From contig DAOUWX010000092.1 in assembly GCA_030666935.1 (NCBI GenBank), forward strand, positions 1-7,030: DNA of 7,030 bases. Direction: 5' to 3'. How positions within the stretch are numbered: the first letter of the stretch is position 1; each line of letters opens with the position of its first letter. This document shows, piece by piece, positions 1 to 5,527 of the stretch. The stretch comes from Atribacterota bacterium. GTDB lineage: Bacteria > Atribacterota > Phoenicimicrobiia > Phoenicimicrobiales > Phoenicimicrobiaceae. The notes below the pieces were generated by a model. The model was given only the letters and a program-made list of their open reading frames with translations, was not told the origin of the DNA and did no database searches. A program made the translations under genes and the position numbers.

Positions 1-869
1 GCTATTACTACGAAGAGTCCGATAAAAAAGAAGAGAGTAGACCACTCTACTTCCAGGAAAGTTTCAGCCGGGTCTATGTTGCTGACTAGAAGTAAGAGAG
101 TTGCTCCTGCTAAAGCCACTGTAGCCGCTTCTAAACCTAAATTATGATGGAAGATAAAGATAAATATAGTTAATAAAAAGACCACTAAAGATTTTTTTAA
201 TAACACGGGGTCTTCGATTGCTTTCTTTTCATCAAATTTTTCCACTCTCTCCCAGGCTTCCTTAACATTTTGAGCCATTTCCTTTTTGTAAAATAGTCTG
301 ACAAAGAGCGGTAAGAAAATTAATAAAATTAGGGCGAAAGGAGCGAGATTTATAATAAAATCCATAAAAGACAGATGGGCTGCACTTCCGATTATTATGT
401 TAGGAGGGTCACCGATAAGGGTTGCTGCTCCTCCTATGTTAGAAGCGAATATTTCAGATAGTACCAGAGGCACAGGAGATATTTCCAAGTTTTCACAGAT
501 AGCTAAAGTTATGGGAACAATTAGTATTATGGTGGTGACATTATCCAGAATCGCGGATAGGATGCCGGTAATAATACTCAGAAAAAATAAGAGGTAAAAG
601 ATATTTCCATGAGCAAGCTTAGATATTTTAATCGCCAGATATTGAAACAGACCGGTCCTTTTGATTATAGAGACCATAACCATCATCCCGGTTAGTAGGC
701 CGATGGTATTAAAATCTACGGCCAAAAAAGCCTCATGTTGATTCAATATTTTTAACAGTACGAAAAGAAGGCCTCCGCTTAAGGCAATCACCGTTCGGTT
801 AATCTTTTCCAAGCTAACAAATACAAGAGTTGTTATAAAAATTATTAAGGCTATAAGTGTTTGATTCAT
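1..869 (-). CDS. ArsB/NhaD-like (SLC13-type) membrane permease, 3' end outside window
   Basis: This is an integral membrane transporter of the ion-transporter superfamily that includes ArsB, NhaD and the P protein. The frame is open from ATG at 869 to the window edge, giving 289 codons of a family usually about 420 residues long, so the C-terminal third is missing. Hydrophobic segments alternate with short loops (about residues 3-20, 28-43, 54-70, 90-106, 111-126, 172-192, 228-241, 247-263, 277-289). The family signatures are DNVTT at 109-113 and ASNIGGAATLIGDPPN at 142-157; the second is the re-entrant substrate and ion motif. VEWSTLFFFIGLF at 274-286 is also typical. The ribosome site AAAGGGA lies 6 nt before the ATG. 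The gene starts 19 bp after the CBS gene and is probably co-transcribed with it. The substrate (Na+/H+, arsenite, dicarboxylate or other anion) cannot be told from sequence. Confidence 0.9.
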   Translation of the reverse strand, partial: MNQTLIALIIFITTLVFVSLEKINRTVIALSGGLLFVLLKILNQHEAFLAVDFNTIGLLTGMMVMVSIIKRTGLFQYLAIKISKLAHGNIFYLLFFLSIITGILSAILDNVTTIILIVPITLAICENLEISPVPLVLSEIFASNIGGAATLIGDPPNIIIGSAAHLSFMDFIINLAPFALILLIFLPLFVRLFYKKEMAQNVKEAWERVEKFDEKKAIEDPVLLKKSLVVFLLTIFIFIFHHNLGLEAATVALAGATLLLLVSNIDPAETFLEVEWSTLFFFIGLFVVI

Positions 870-888
870 TAATTATCCCTTTCCCGAT

Positions 889-1329
889 CTAATCTTCTTC
901 CATTGCGTTTTTACACAAAGATGAAGGGGTCAATATTCCTACTAATTTACCTGCTCTTACTACCGGGACTATCCTTAGATGTTTTCTGAATAATAAATTT
1001 GCTGCCTCGGTTCGGCTGGTATCCTCTTCTACCGAATAGACCGTAGTGGTCATAAAATCTCTTACCGGGAGATGGGCAATCTTTTTAGCTTGCTGGGAAA
1101 ACTGGTCGAAATCAGGGATAAAAGATGGATTTTGTAATTCTTTATAATAGCCCGGTAAGCTAGCTTTGGTAATATCACTTTCCGTGATTATTCCAATGAC
1201 ATTTTGATCACTGTCTACTATCGGTAACCCTACCATACGCTGTTGGCTCATAATCTTAACTACTTCTTTTATCATAGTATCGGCAGACACGGAAGTTAAG
1301 TCTGGGATCATAACTTCTTTTATTTTCAA
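889..1329 (-). CDS. Tandem CBS-domain protein
   Basis: A small soluble protein of 146 residues consisting almost only of two CBS domains (about 4-58 and 88-142), the pair that forms a Bateman module. CBS1 runs from VMIPDLTSVSAD to GIITESDI; CBS2 runs from VRDFMTTTVYSVEED to GILTPSSL. Such modules bind adenine nucleotides or similar ligands and often control an attached or neighbouring transporter or enzyme. No other catalytic domain is present. I chose the TTG at 1327-1329 because an AAGGGGGGGG ribosome site ends 6 nt upstream and a promoter sits just beyond it. The frame stays open up to an ATG at 1452, but that extension would cover the promoter, is AT-rich and encodes no domain. The downstream permease (19-bp gap) suggests the CBS protein senses energy or nucleotide state for transport; that is inference. 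Confidence 0.88.
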   Translation of the reverse strand: MKIKEVMIPDLTSVSADTMIKEVVKIMSQQRMVGLPIVDSDQNVIGIITESDITKASLPGYYKELQNPSFIPDFDQFSQQAKKIAHLPVRDFMTTTVYSVEEDTSRTEAANLLFRKHLRIVPVVRAGKLVGILTPSSLCKNAMEED

Positions 1330-1335
1330 GGTTAT

Positions 1336-1345
1336 CCCCCCCCTT
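1336..1345 (-). promoter_or_regulatory. Ribosome binding site that decides the TTG start of the CBS gene
   Basis: On the minus strand the run AAGGGGGGGG is followed by six bases (ATAACC) and then TTG. This is a usable Shine-Dalgarno sequence. It is what makes TTG at 1329 preferable to the far-upstream ATG at 1452, which has no comparable site. The run of eight G is also a homopolymer in which sequencing or slippage errors could occur, but it lies outside the coding frame chosen here. Confidence 0.7.
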
Positions 1346-1363
1346 AATTGGTAATTTTTCTTA

Positions 1364-1391
1364 ATTATATTCCTTTTTGTATTTTTAGCAA
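1364..1391 (-). promoter_or_regulatory. Sigma-70-type promoter of the CBS-permease operon
   Basis: Reading the minus strand, a -35 box TTGCTA (1386-1391, four of six matches) is followed by 16 bp and a perfect -10 box TATAAT (1364-1369). A start about 7 nt downstream would give a leader of roughly 25-30 nt carrying the G-rich ribosome site. The promoter lies inside the N-terminal extension of the longest open frame, which argues that this extension is not translated. Confidence 0.65.
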
Positions 1392-1461
1392 GCCCAAAAA
1401 AGAAAGTATCGAGTATATAGTATATAGTGAGGAAGAAGATTGTTAAGCGCATAGGGCATTA

Positions 1462-1526
1462 GTTATCCGGTTACCCGGTTATCCAGTTTACTGGTTAGGA
1501 CAAAGATTACTGGTTGGTCAGTTATA
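1462..1526. repeat. Degenerate 8-bp tandem repeat (GGTTATCC-like units)
   Basis: Consecutive units read GTTATCC, GGTTACCC, GGTTATCC, AGTTTACT and GGTTAGGA over 1462-1500. After a short break, TTACTGGTTGGTCAGTTATA continues the theme (1507-1526). It also holds a small palindrome, CCAGT-TT-ACTGG (1483-1494). The units drift from one another, as expected of an old tandem array. The function is unknown. It sits about 70 bp upstream of the CBS promoter, so a regulatory role is possible but unsupported. Confidence 0.5.
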
Positions 1527-1577
1527 AGATATAGGATAAAAACCGTAGGACAGACTCTCGACCGTCTCTGAATCAAA

Positions 1578-1648
1578 GTAGGGGTTCGATTCATCAGAAC
1601 CCCTTGAAAAAATATCAAATAACTCGGGGCGTATTCACCCATCCCTAC
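1578..1648. repeat. 71-bp inverted-repeat element with GTAGGG/CCCTAC ends (possible MITE or REP relic)
   Basis: The segment starts GTAGGG (1578-1583) and ends CCCTAC (1643-1648), a 6-bp terminal inverted repeat. Inside its left half is a perfect 8-bp hairpin, AGGGGTTC (1580-1587) with GAACCCCT (1597-1604) around a 9-nt loop. A competing pairing, TGAATC (1569-1574) with GATTCA (1588-1593), overlaps it. The right half has a GGGGCG...CACCCATCCC stretch. It is clearly more GC-rich than its surroundings, and no T-run follows on either strand, so it is not an intrinsic terminator. It resembles degraded palindromic intergenic repeats; that identity is inference. Confidence 0.45.
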
Positions 1649-1772
1649 AAAAAAATAAAAATTTTTATCTAATTTTAATAAAAAAAGAGGGTTTTTAAAA
1701 AATTTGTAGAATTAATTATATATAAAGAAAATACACAATGAATTTAAACCTGAAGAAAGGAGGGGCAAAAAA

Positions 1773-2681
1773 GTGAAAGCGTTGTTGTTTGGAGAAATTC
1801 TCTGGGATATTATAGATAACAAACCTTATATTGGCGGAGCCCCCTTTAATCTTGCTGCTCATCTGGCAAAAATGGGACTTAAATCAACACTTATTTCTTC
1901 TGTGGGCAAAGATGCTCTGGGTAGAGAAGCTCTAAAGGAAGTAGAAAAAAGGAGCATTGATTCTACTTTTATCCGGATCCATCCCCATTTACCCACCGGG
2001 ATTGTGGAGGTAAGTTTGGATGAAAGAGGACACCCTACTTATCTAATAAAAGAAAATGTTGCCTGGGATAATATTGCTTTAGATCAAGATTTAGCAGATA
2101 GTTCAGCCAAAAATAAATGGAAGGTATTCTGTTTTGGGACTCTTGCTCAACGTACTAAAGAAAACCGAGAGCTACTCAGTCAAATTATATCTTGGGTACA
2201 CCCTCATCAGGTATTTTATGATTTAAATTTGAGACAAAATTACTACCAAAAGGAATGGATTGAAAAATCCTTATGCCAGAGCTCAATAGTAAAACTGAAT
2301 GATAGAGAGGCTCTTATTATTTCTGAGCTTCTCTTCGGACAAACATTAAAACAAGAAAAACTTGCTGAGCTTATTTGCCGGGAATACGACCTTTCTATTG
2401 TCTGCATTACTCATGGAAAGAACGGCTCATCTGTTTATCGTAATGGCAAGTTGGAAAAGGTGCCAGGTATAAATGGGCCGGTAGCCGATACCGTAGGAGG
2501 CGGAGACAGTTATAGTGCAGGTTTTCTATTTTCTTATTTATGCGGGACCAGCATATATGAGGCGGCGGAGTTTGGGGAAATAGTAGGTAATTTTGTGGTT
2601 TCCCAATCCGGTGCAGTACCCAAATATCCCAAATGGCTGGAAAAAGAAATAGAAAATTTAAAATATAAGGAAAAAAAATAA
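1773..2681 (+). CDS. PfkB-family carbohydrate kinase (fructokinase-like)
   Basis: A cytoplasmic ATP-dependent sugar kinase of the ribokinase/PfkB fold, 302 residues, which is full length for the family. The N-terminus has GEILWDII (7-14) and GGAPFNLAAHLAKMG (21-35), the sugar-binding signature common in fructokinase-like members. VGKDALG (44-50) follows. YDLNLR (149-154) and VKLNDREA (173-180) mark the central region, and THGKNGS (213-219) the ATP side. The PfkB signature DTVGGGD (239-245) carries the catalytic base Asp245; the usual form is DTxGAGD, so the anion-hole Ala is Gly here. The start is GTG, with GGAGG nine bases upstream. It is first in a same-strand series with the PEBP-family and DUF4139 genes. 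Fructose is the likeliest substrate by resemblance, but another sugar or nucleoside cannot be excluded. Confidence 0.9.
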   Translation: MKALLFGEILWDIIDNKPYIGGAPFNLAAHLAKMGLKSTLISSVGKDALGREALKEVEKRSIDSTFIRIHPHLPTGIVEVSLDERGHPTYLIKENVAWDNIALDQDLADSSAKNKWKVFCFGTLAQRTKENRELLSQIISWVHPHQVFYDLNLRQNYYQKEWIEKSLCQSSIVKLNDREALIISELLFGQTLKQEKLAELICREYDLSIVCITHGKNGSSVYRNGKLEKVPGINGPVADTVGGGDSYSAGFLFSYLCGTSIYEAAEFGEIVGNFVVSQSGAVPKYPKWLEKEIENLKYKEKK

Positions 2682-2718
2682 CAGGGGAGAGAACCTGACA
2701 GAGAACCGTCCCCTGTCA
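2681..2718. repeat. REP-like palindrome between the kinase and PEBP genes
   Basis: ACAGGGGA (2681-2688) and TCCCCTGT (2709-2716) form a perfect 8-bp stem around a 20-nt loop. The loop holds a direct repeat GAGAACC (2689-2695 and 2701-2707). TGACAG (2696-2701) can instead pair with CTGTCA (2713-2718), so two hairpins compete for the right arm. Read on the minus strand it contains GGGGACGGTTCTCTGTC, a word I associate from memory with dispersed intergenic repeats in Firmicutes and other anaerobes. It begins at the last base of the kinase stop codon. There is no T-run on the plus strand, so transcription probably continues, although the hairpin may affect RNA stability. Confidence 0.6.
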
Positions 2719-2740
2719 TGAAAAAAAGGAGGATAAAATT

Positions 2741-3184
2741 ATGAAATTAGAAAGCCTTGAATTCGAAAACAATGGATTTATTCCGGAAAAATTTACTTGC
2801 GATGGTGAAGATGTTAACCCCGGTCTGATTATTGAAGATATACCGGAAGAAACTAAAAGATTAGCACTAATTATGGATGATCCCGATGCACCGATGGGGA
2901 CCTGGGTGCATTGGGTGGTATTTAATATCCACGTTACCGATGTTATAGAGGAAAATACAGTTCCGGGCACTCAAGGGATTAATGATTTTAGAAAATTGGA
3001 ATTTGGAGGTCCATGTCCTCCATCGGGTACTCACCGTTATTTCTTTAAATTGTATGCCCTTGATGAAAAACTCCATATAGAAGAGGGTTGCAAGAAGAAG
3101 GAATTGGAAGAAGCCATGGAAGGACATATTTTAGCTACAACGGAACTGATTGGCCTATACGAAAGAGCGAAAAATAAAGAATAA
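2741..3184 (+). CDS. YbhB/YbcL family (PEBP, Raf kinase inhibitor-like) protein
   Basis: A small protein of the phosphatidylethanolamine-binding protein superfamily, 147 residues, close to the usual bacterial length. The ligand-pocket motifs are DDPDAPMGTWVHWVVFNI (46-63) and GGPCPPSGTHRYFFKLYALD (89-108), with the family DPDAP, HW and GxxxPPxGxHRYxF patterns intact. No signal peptide is visible, so it is probably cytoplasmic. Bacterial members have no firmly established biochemical role; binding of a small anionic ligand or inhibition of enzymes is suggested by the fold. AGGAGG lies 8 nt before the ATG. It follows the kinase after 59 bp and precedes the DUF4139 gene by 12 bp, so co-transcription with the latter is very likely. 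Confidence 0.92.
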   Translation: MKLESLEFENNGFIPEKFTCDGEDVNPGLIIEDIPEETKRLALIMDDPDAPMGTWVHWVVFNIHVTDVIEENTVPGTQGINDFRKLEFGGPCPPSGTHRYFFKLYALDEKLHIEEGCKKKELEEAMEGHILATTELIGLYERAKNKE

Positions 3185-3185
3185 A

Positions 3186-3190
3186 GGGAG
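3186..3190 (+). promoter_or_regulatory. Ribosome binding site that decides the ATG start at 3197
   Basis: GGGAG, preceded by AAA, lies six bases before ATG 3197 and directly abuts the alternative in-frame TTG at 3191. A ribosome site needs a gap of several bases, so ATG 3197 is the better start. The protein then begins MNKAIKIII, a normal signal-peptide n-region. Confidence 0.65.
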
Positions 3191-3196
3191 TTGGAG

Positions 3197-4855
3197 ATGA
3201 ATAAAGCAATAAAAATTATAATATTTTTGGGGTTGATTTTGTTTGTTGGTGTTAATATCTATGCCGCTGAAATTGAAGTGCAATCAGAGATTAGCGAGAT
3301 TTGCGTCTATACCGATTCTGCTTTGATAAATAGGGTTACTCATCTTGAACTTGATAAGGGAACTTATACGGCAATTTTCTCAAATATCATTCCTGAGGTT
3401 GACGAGAATTCTTTAAGAGTATCAACAGAAGGAATGGCGGTGATTAGACTTTTTGGAGCACAGGTTAAAAGAGAGTATTTAGAAGAAGTTCCTTCTGAAA
3501 AAATTAAGCAATTAAAAGAGGAAATTCAGAAATTAGAAGATGAGATCACTCGAATGCAAAATCTGAAAACCATACTCATAGAGAAGAAGAAATTTCTAAA
3601 CTCAATAACTCTATTTTCCAATACACAAATTCCCCAGGATTTGATTACCAGTATGCCGCAAATAAGTGATTTAGAGAATATTCTTATTTTTTTAGATACA
3701 GAGTTAAAAGATATCTATGCCCAGGCTCTAGATTGTGAACTTGAGATTAGAGATTTGAAGAATAAGGTGGAAACTTTGAAAAGAGAATTGTCCCAGATAT
3801 CCGGGGTACAGAGGAAAATAAGAAGATCAATTATGGTGGAATTGGAAGTTTTAAAAGAGGGGACTACAGATTTGAAGGTTTCTTATCTGGTAAGAGGTGC
3901 TTCCTGGAATCCAATATATGATGCCCGGGCAAATTTTGAAAAATCCGAGGTTGAATTAGTCTCTTACGGAGTAATTAAACAGGTTACCGGTGAAGATTGG
4001 TTGGAGGTAGATTGTTCTTTATCAACGGCCAAGCCAAGAATCGGGGGAAGTATGCCTTATGTAGCTTCCTGGTTTTTAAGACCGTACCAACGCGAAGTTT
4101 TATCAGATAAAATATCGGCACCATTGGCAACTGCTTATCAAACCGAAGCATTTAAAAAAGAGGCGGGAGTTTTAGAAGAACGGGTAGAATCAGAGATGAA
4201 ATATGCCATTGCCGAAGAAAAAGGTATTGCTATAATCTATAAACTCCCTTCCAAGGTAAGTGTAAAATCTGATAAATCGGAACATAAATTTCCTGTTTCT
4301 TCGCAATTTTTATCAGCCGAGTTTGAGTATTCAAGCTACCCCCGGGTTAGCCCATTTGCTTATCTTGGTTCCCGTGTTACCAATAGCAAAGGCCTTCAAT
4401 TACTCGCCGGTCGGGTAAATATATTCCTGGAAGGAGATTTTGTGGGATTTTCCGGTATCGGTAATATTGCACCCAGCGAGGAGTTTGATCTGTATTTAGG
4501 CATCGACGAGAATGTTAAGGTAAAAAGAGAGCTTTTAGAAAAGAAAGTTGATGAAACCCTGATAGCCGGAATCCCCTCACGAACCAAGAAAACGACTTTT
4601 AAATATAAACTTACTGTAGAGAATTATAAGTCTAAAAGGATTAAAGTAAAACTATTTGAAGCTATACCAGTTTCCGAAGATGACCGAATCAAAATTAAGA
4701 TAAATGAAGTAAGTCTTGAGACTGATAAAGAAGACTGGGAAGACCGAAGGGGAATCTGGTTGTGGGAGTTGGAATTAGATACTCAGCAAAAGCAGGAAAT
4801 ATTTTATACCTTTACCGTTGAACATCCCCGGGATATGCTGGTGGAAGGATTATAA
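3197..4855 (+). CDS. Exported DUF4140/DUF4139 (MuiA-family) coiled-coil protein
   Basis: Full-length member (552 residues) of the family named after the mucoidy inhibitor MuiA, whose molecular role is poorly known. Residues 1-24 are a Sec signal peptide: NKAIK, a hydrophobic core, then NIYAA before EIEV. Residues about 31-130 match the DUF4140 N-terminal domain (EICVYTDSALINRVTHLELDKG, then NSLRVSTEGMAVIRLFGAQ). Two heptad-rich, Lys/Glu-rich stretches (about 98-135 and 165-205) should form an antiparallel coiled coil. The DUF4139 domain follows from about 212 to the end, with YLVRGASWNPIYDARA (230-245), VTGEDW (263-268) and a closing VEHPRDMLVEGL. No lipobox or C-terminal anchor is visible, so the protein should act in the periplasm or outside the cell. 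A neighbour-based function is not obvious; co-expression with the PEBP-family gene is suggested by the 12-bp gap. Confidence 0.9.
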   Translation: MNKAIKIIIFLGLILFVGVNIYAAEIEVQSEISEICVYTDSALINRVTHLELDKGTYTAIFSNIIPEVDENSLRVSTEGMAVIRLFGAQVKREYLEEVPSEKIKQLKEEIQKLEDEITRMQNLKTILIEKKKFLNSITLFSNTQIPQDLITSMPQISDLENILIFLDTELKDIYAQALDCELEIRDLKNKVETLKRELSQISGVQRKIRRSIMVELEVLKEGTTDLKVSYLVRGASWNPIYDARANFEKSEVELVSYGVIKQVTGEDWLEVDCSLSTAKPRIGGSMPYVASWFLRPYQREVLSDKISAPLATAYQTEAFKKEAGVLEERVESEMKYAIAEEKGIAIIYKLPSKVSVKSDKSEHKFPVSSQFLSAEFEYSSYPRVSPFAYLGSRVTNSKGLQLLAGRVNIFLEGDFVGFSGIGNIAPSEEFDLYLGIDENVKVKRELLEKKVDETLIAGIPSRTKKTTFKYKLTVENYKSKRIKVKLFEAIPVSEDDRIKIKINEVSLETDKEDWEDRRGIWLWELELDTQQKQEIFYTFTVEHPRDMLVEGL

Positions 4856-4947
4856 AAATAAAACAGGTTTTGCTTGATTTAGCCGCTGCTACCAGGGAGC
4901 ACTATAATAGAATAGAAAAAGTCTGGAATAATGAAATCAAATTTTAA
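4822..4947 (+). pseudogene. Short coding-like remnant without a start codon
   Basis: In a frame shifted from the DUF4139 gene, the stretch after the TGA at 4819-4821 stays open to TAA at 4945-4947. From 4855 on it reads as protein-like: KIKQVLLDLAAATREHYN, then RIEKVWNNEIKF, amphipathic and helical with a tryptophan. There is no ATG or GTG in frame, only a TTG at 4870 without a ribosome site, and the first part overlaps the DUF4139 3' end. It looks like the C-terminal tail of a gene whose front was deleted. I do not recognise the family, and chance cannot be excluded at 30 codons. Confidence 0.3.
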
Positions 4948-4990
4948 TTATTTTAACAAATGTGAAGATAATTACTTATTCTAACGAAAG

Positions 4991-5018
4991 TCTTTATGGC
5001 AACCATTCAGGCTATAAT
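4991..5018 (+). promoter_or_regulatory. Possible promoter of the 5049-6160 unit
   Basis: A perfect -10 box TATAAT (5013-5018) lies 31 bp before the GTG start of the next gene. The -35 region is weak: TCTTTA at 16 bp spacing is the best I find. A start near 5025 would leave a short leader with the AAGGGGTG ribosome site. No terminator separates this gene from the DUF4139 gene upstream, so read-through is also possible. Confidence 0.4.
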
Positions 5019-5048
5019 GGGTAATAAACAATTTAAAGGGGTGATTCT

Positions 5049-5477
5049 GTGAAGATTGATAAATTTTGGGAAGAGAAAGAAAAAGAGATTCAGGAGAAAA
5101 TAATCCACAAATATTTGGCGCAATATCTGAACGGATATAGAAATTTTTTCGGACCGTTGTTAGGTATATTCTTTTTTACCAAGCAAGCAATCTATTTTCA
5201 AACTTTTCCTAAGAAAAATTGGCTTTCATCTATTTGGCAGACAGAGACTAAAAATTTGGGGGAGTCATCTCTTAATTTTTGTATTCCCTGGGATAAAATT
5301 ATAAAAATAACTTTTCCTGAAGAGAAGTCGAAAATAAAAAAGTTCTTCTCTGGTCCAGGTAACCTGGTAACATTTGATTATGTCAGTGAAAATGAAAGTT
5401 TCAGTCTAAAATTATTATTTAATGATGATATAGATATATTGAAAGAAAGTTCCTCCTCTTTGCGTATAAATAAGTGA
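5049..5477 (+). CDS. Hypothetical protein, possible PH/GRAM-like fold
   Basis: A 142-residue protein I do not recognise. It begins with a charged amphipathic helix (about 4-28, KFWEEKEKEIQEKIIHKYLA). A stretch of alternating hydrophobic strands follows: FFGPLLGIFFFTKQAIYFQTF (33-53), FCIPWDKIIKITFP (77-90), NLVTFDYV (105-112) and FSLKLLF (118-124). The order 'G-x-hydrophobic-T-x-x-x-hydrophobic-x-F' then 'IPWDKIIKI' recalls bacterial PH or GRAM-like domains; this is inference from pattern only. No signal peptide or clear membrane segment is present, and there is a single Cys at 78. The start is GTG, with AAGGGGTG a few bases upstream. The next gene starts 50 bp downstream on the same strand, so the two may form a transcript that ends at the 6205-6246 terminator. 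Confidence 0.75.
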   Translation: MKIDKFWEEKEKEIQEKIIHKYLAQYLNGYRNFFGPLLGIFFFTKQAIYFQTFPKKNWLSSIWQTETKNLGESSLNFCIPWDKIIKITFPEEKSKIKKFFSGPGNLVTFDYVSENESFSLKLLFNDDIDILKESSSSLRINK

Positions 5478-5478
5478 A

Positions 5479-5495
5479 TGACAAAAAAATTGTCA
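5479..5495. other. Inverted repeat TGACAA-N5-TTGTCA
   Basis: A perfect 6-bp inverted repeat with a 5-bp A-only spacer sits between the stop codon at 5477 and the ribosome site at 5511-5517. It could be an operator half-site pair or a small mRNA hairpin. No promoter is visible next to it and no T-run follows, so it is not a terminator. The function is unassigned. Confidence 0.4.
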
Positions 5496-5527
5496 ACAAA
5501 CAAAAATTTTAAGGAGGAACGAATAGA

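Larger units (their letters stand above)
1392..1772. other. Gene-free divergent intergenic region
   Basis: This stretch separates the minus-strand CBS-permease operon from the plus-strand kinase operon, and I see no credible gene in it. It contains a degenerate tandem repeat (1462-1526), a 71-bp inverted-repeat element (1578-1648) and a very AT-rich tail (about 1649-1745). The plus-strand promoter of the kinase gene should lie in this tail. TATATA/TATAAA at 1717-1726 could be a -10 box, but no convincing -35 box lies at the right distance, so no promoter is called. Confidence 0.7.

Noticed and set aside
397..597. A 66-codon plus-strand open frame.
   Set aside because: It is antisense to the conserved GDPPN/DNVTT core of the permease, which is clearly the real coding strand.
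1330..1452. A 41-residue N-terminal extension of the CBS protein from an ATG at 1452.
   Set aside because: It has no ribosome site, covers the promoter TTGCTA-16-TATAAT, and encodes no recognisable domain. The TTG at 1329 has a strong ribosome site.
1569..1604. A tRNA-like T-loop word GGTTCGATTC.
   Set aside because: The flanking bases do not form a T-arm stem, and no acceptor, D-arm or anticodon arm can be built. The pairing belongs to the AGGGGTTC hairpin instead.
2671..2718. A minus-strand intrinsic terminator (hairpin followed by a T-rich run).
   Set aside because: The pairing is real and T's follow on the minus strand, but no minus-strand gene lies to its right. The T-run is explained by the A-rich end of the kinase gene.
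3191..3196. A TTG start two codons upstream for the DUF4139 protein.
   Set aside because: The GGGAG ribosome site abuts the TTG with no spacing, whereas ATG 3197 is six bases away and gives a normal signal peptide.
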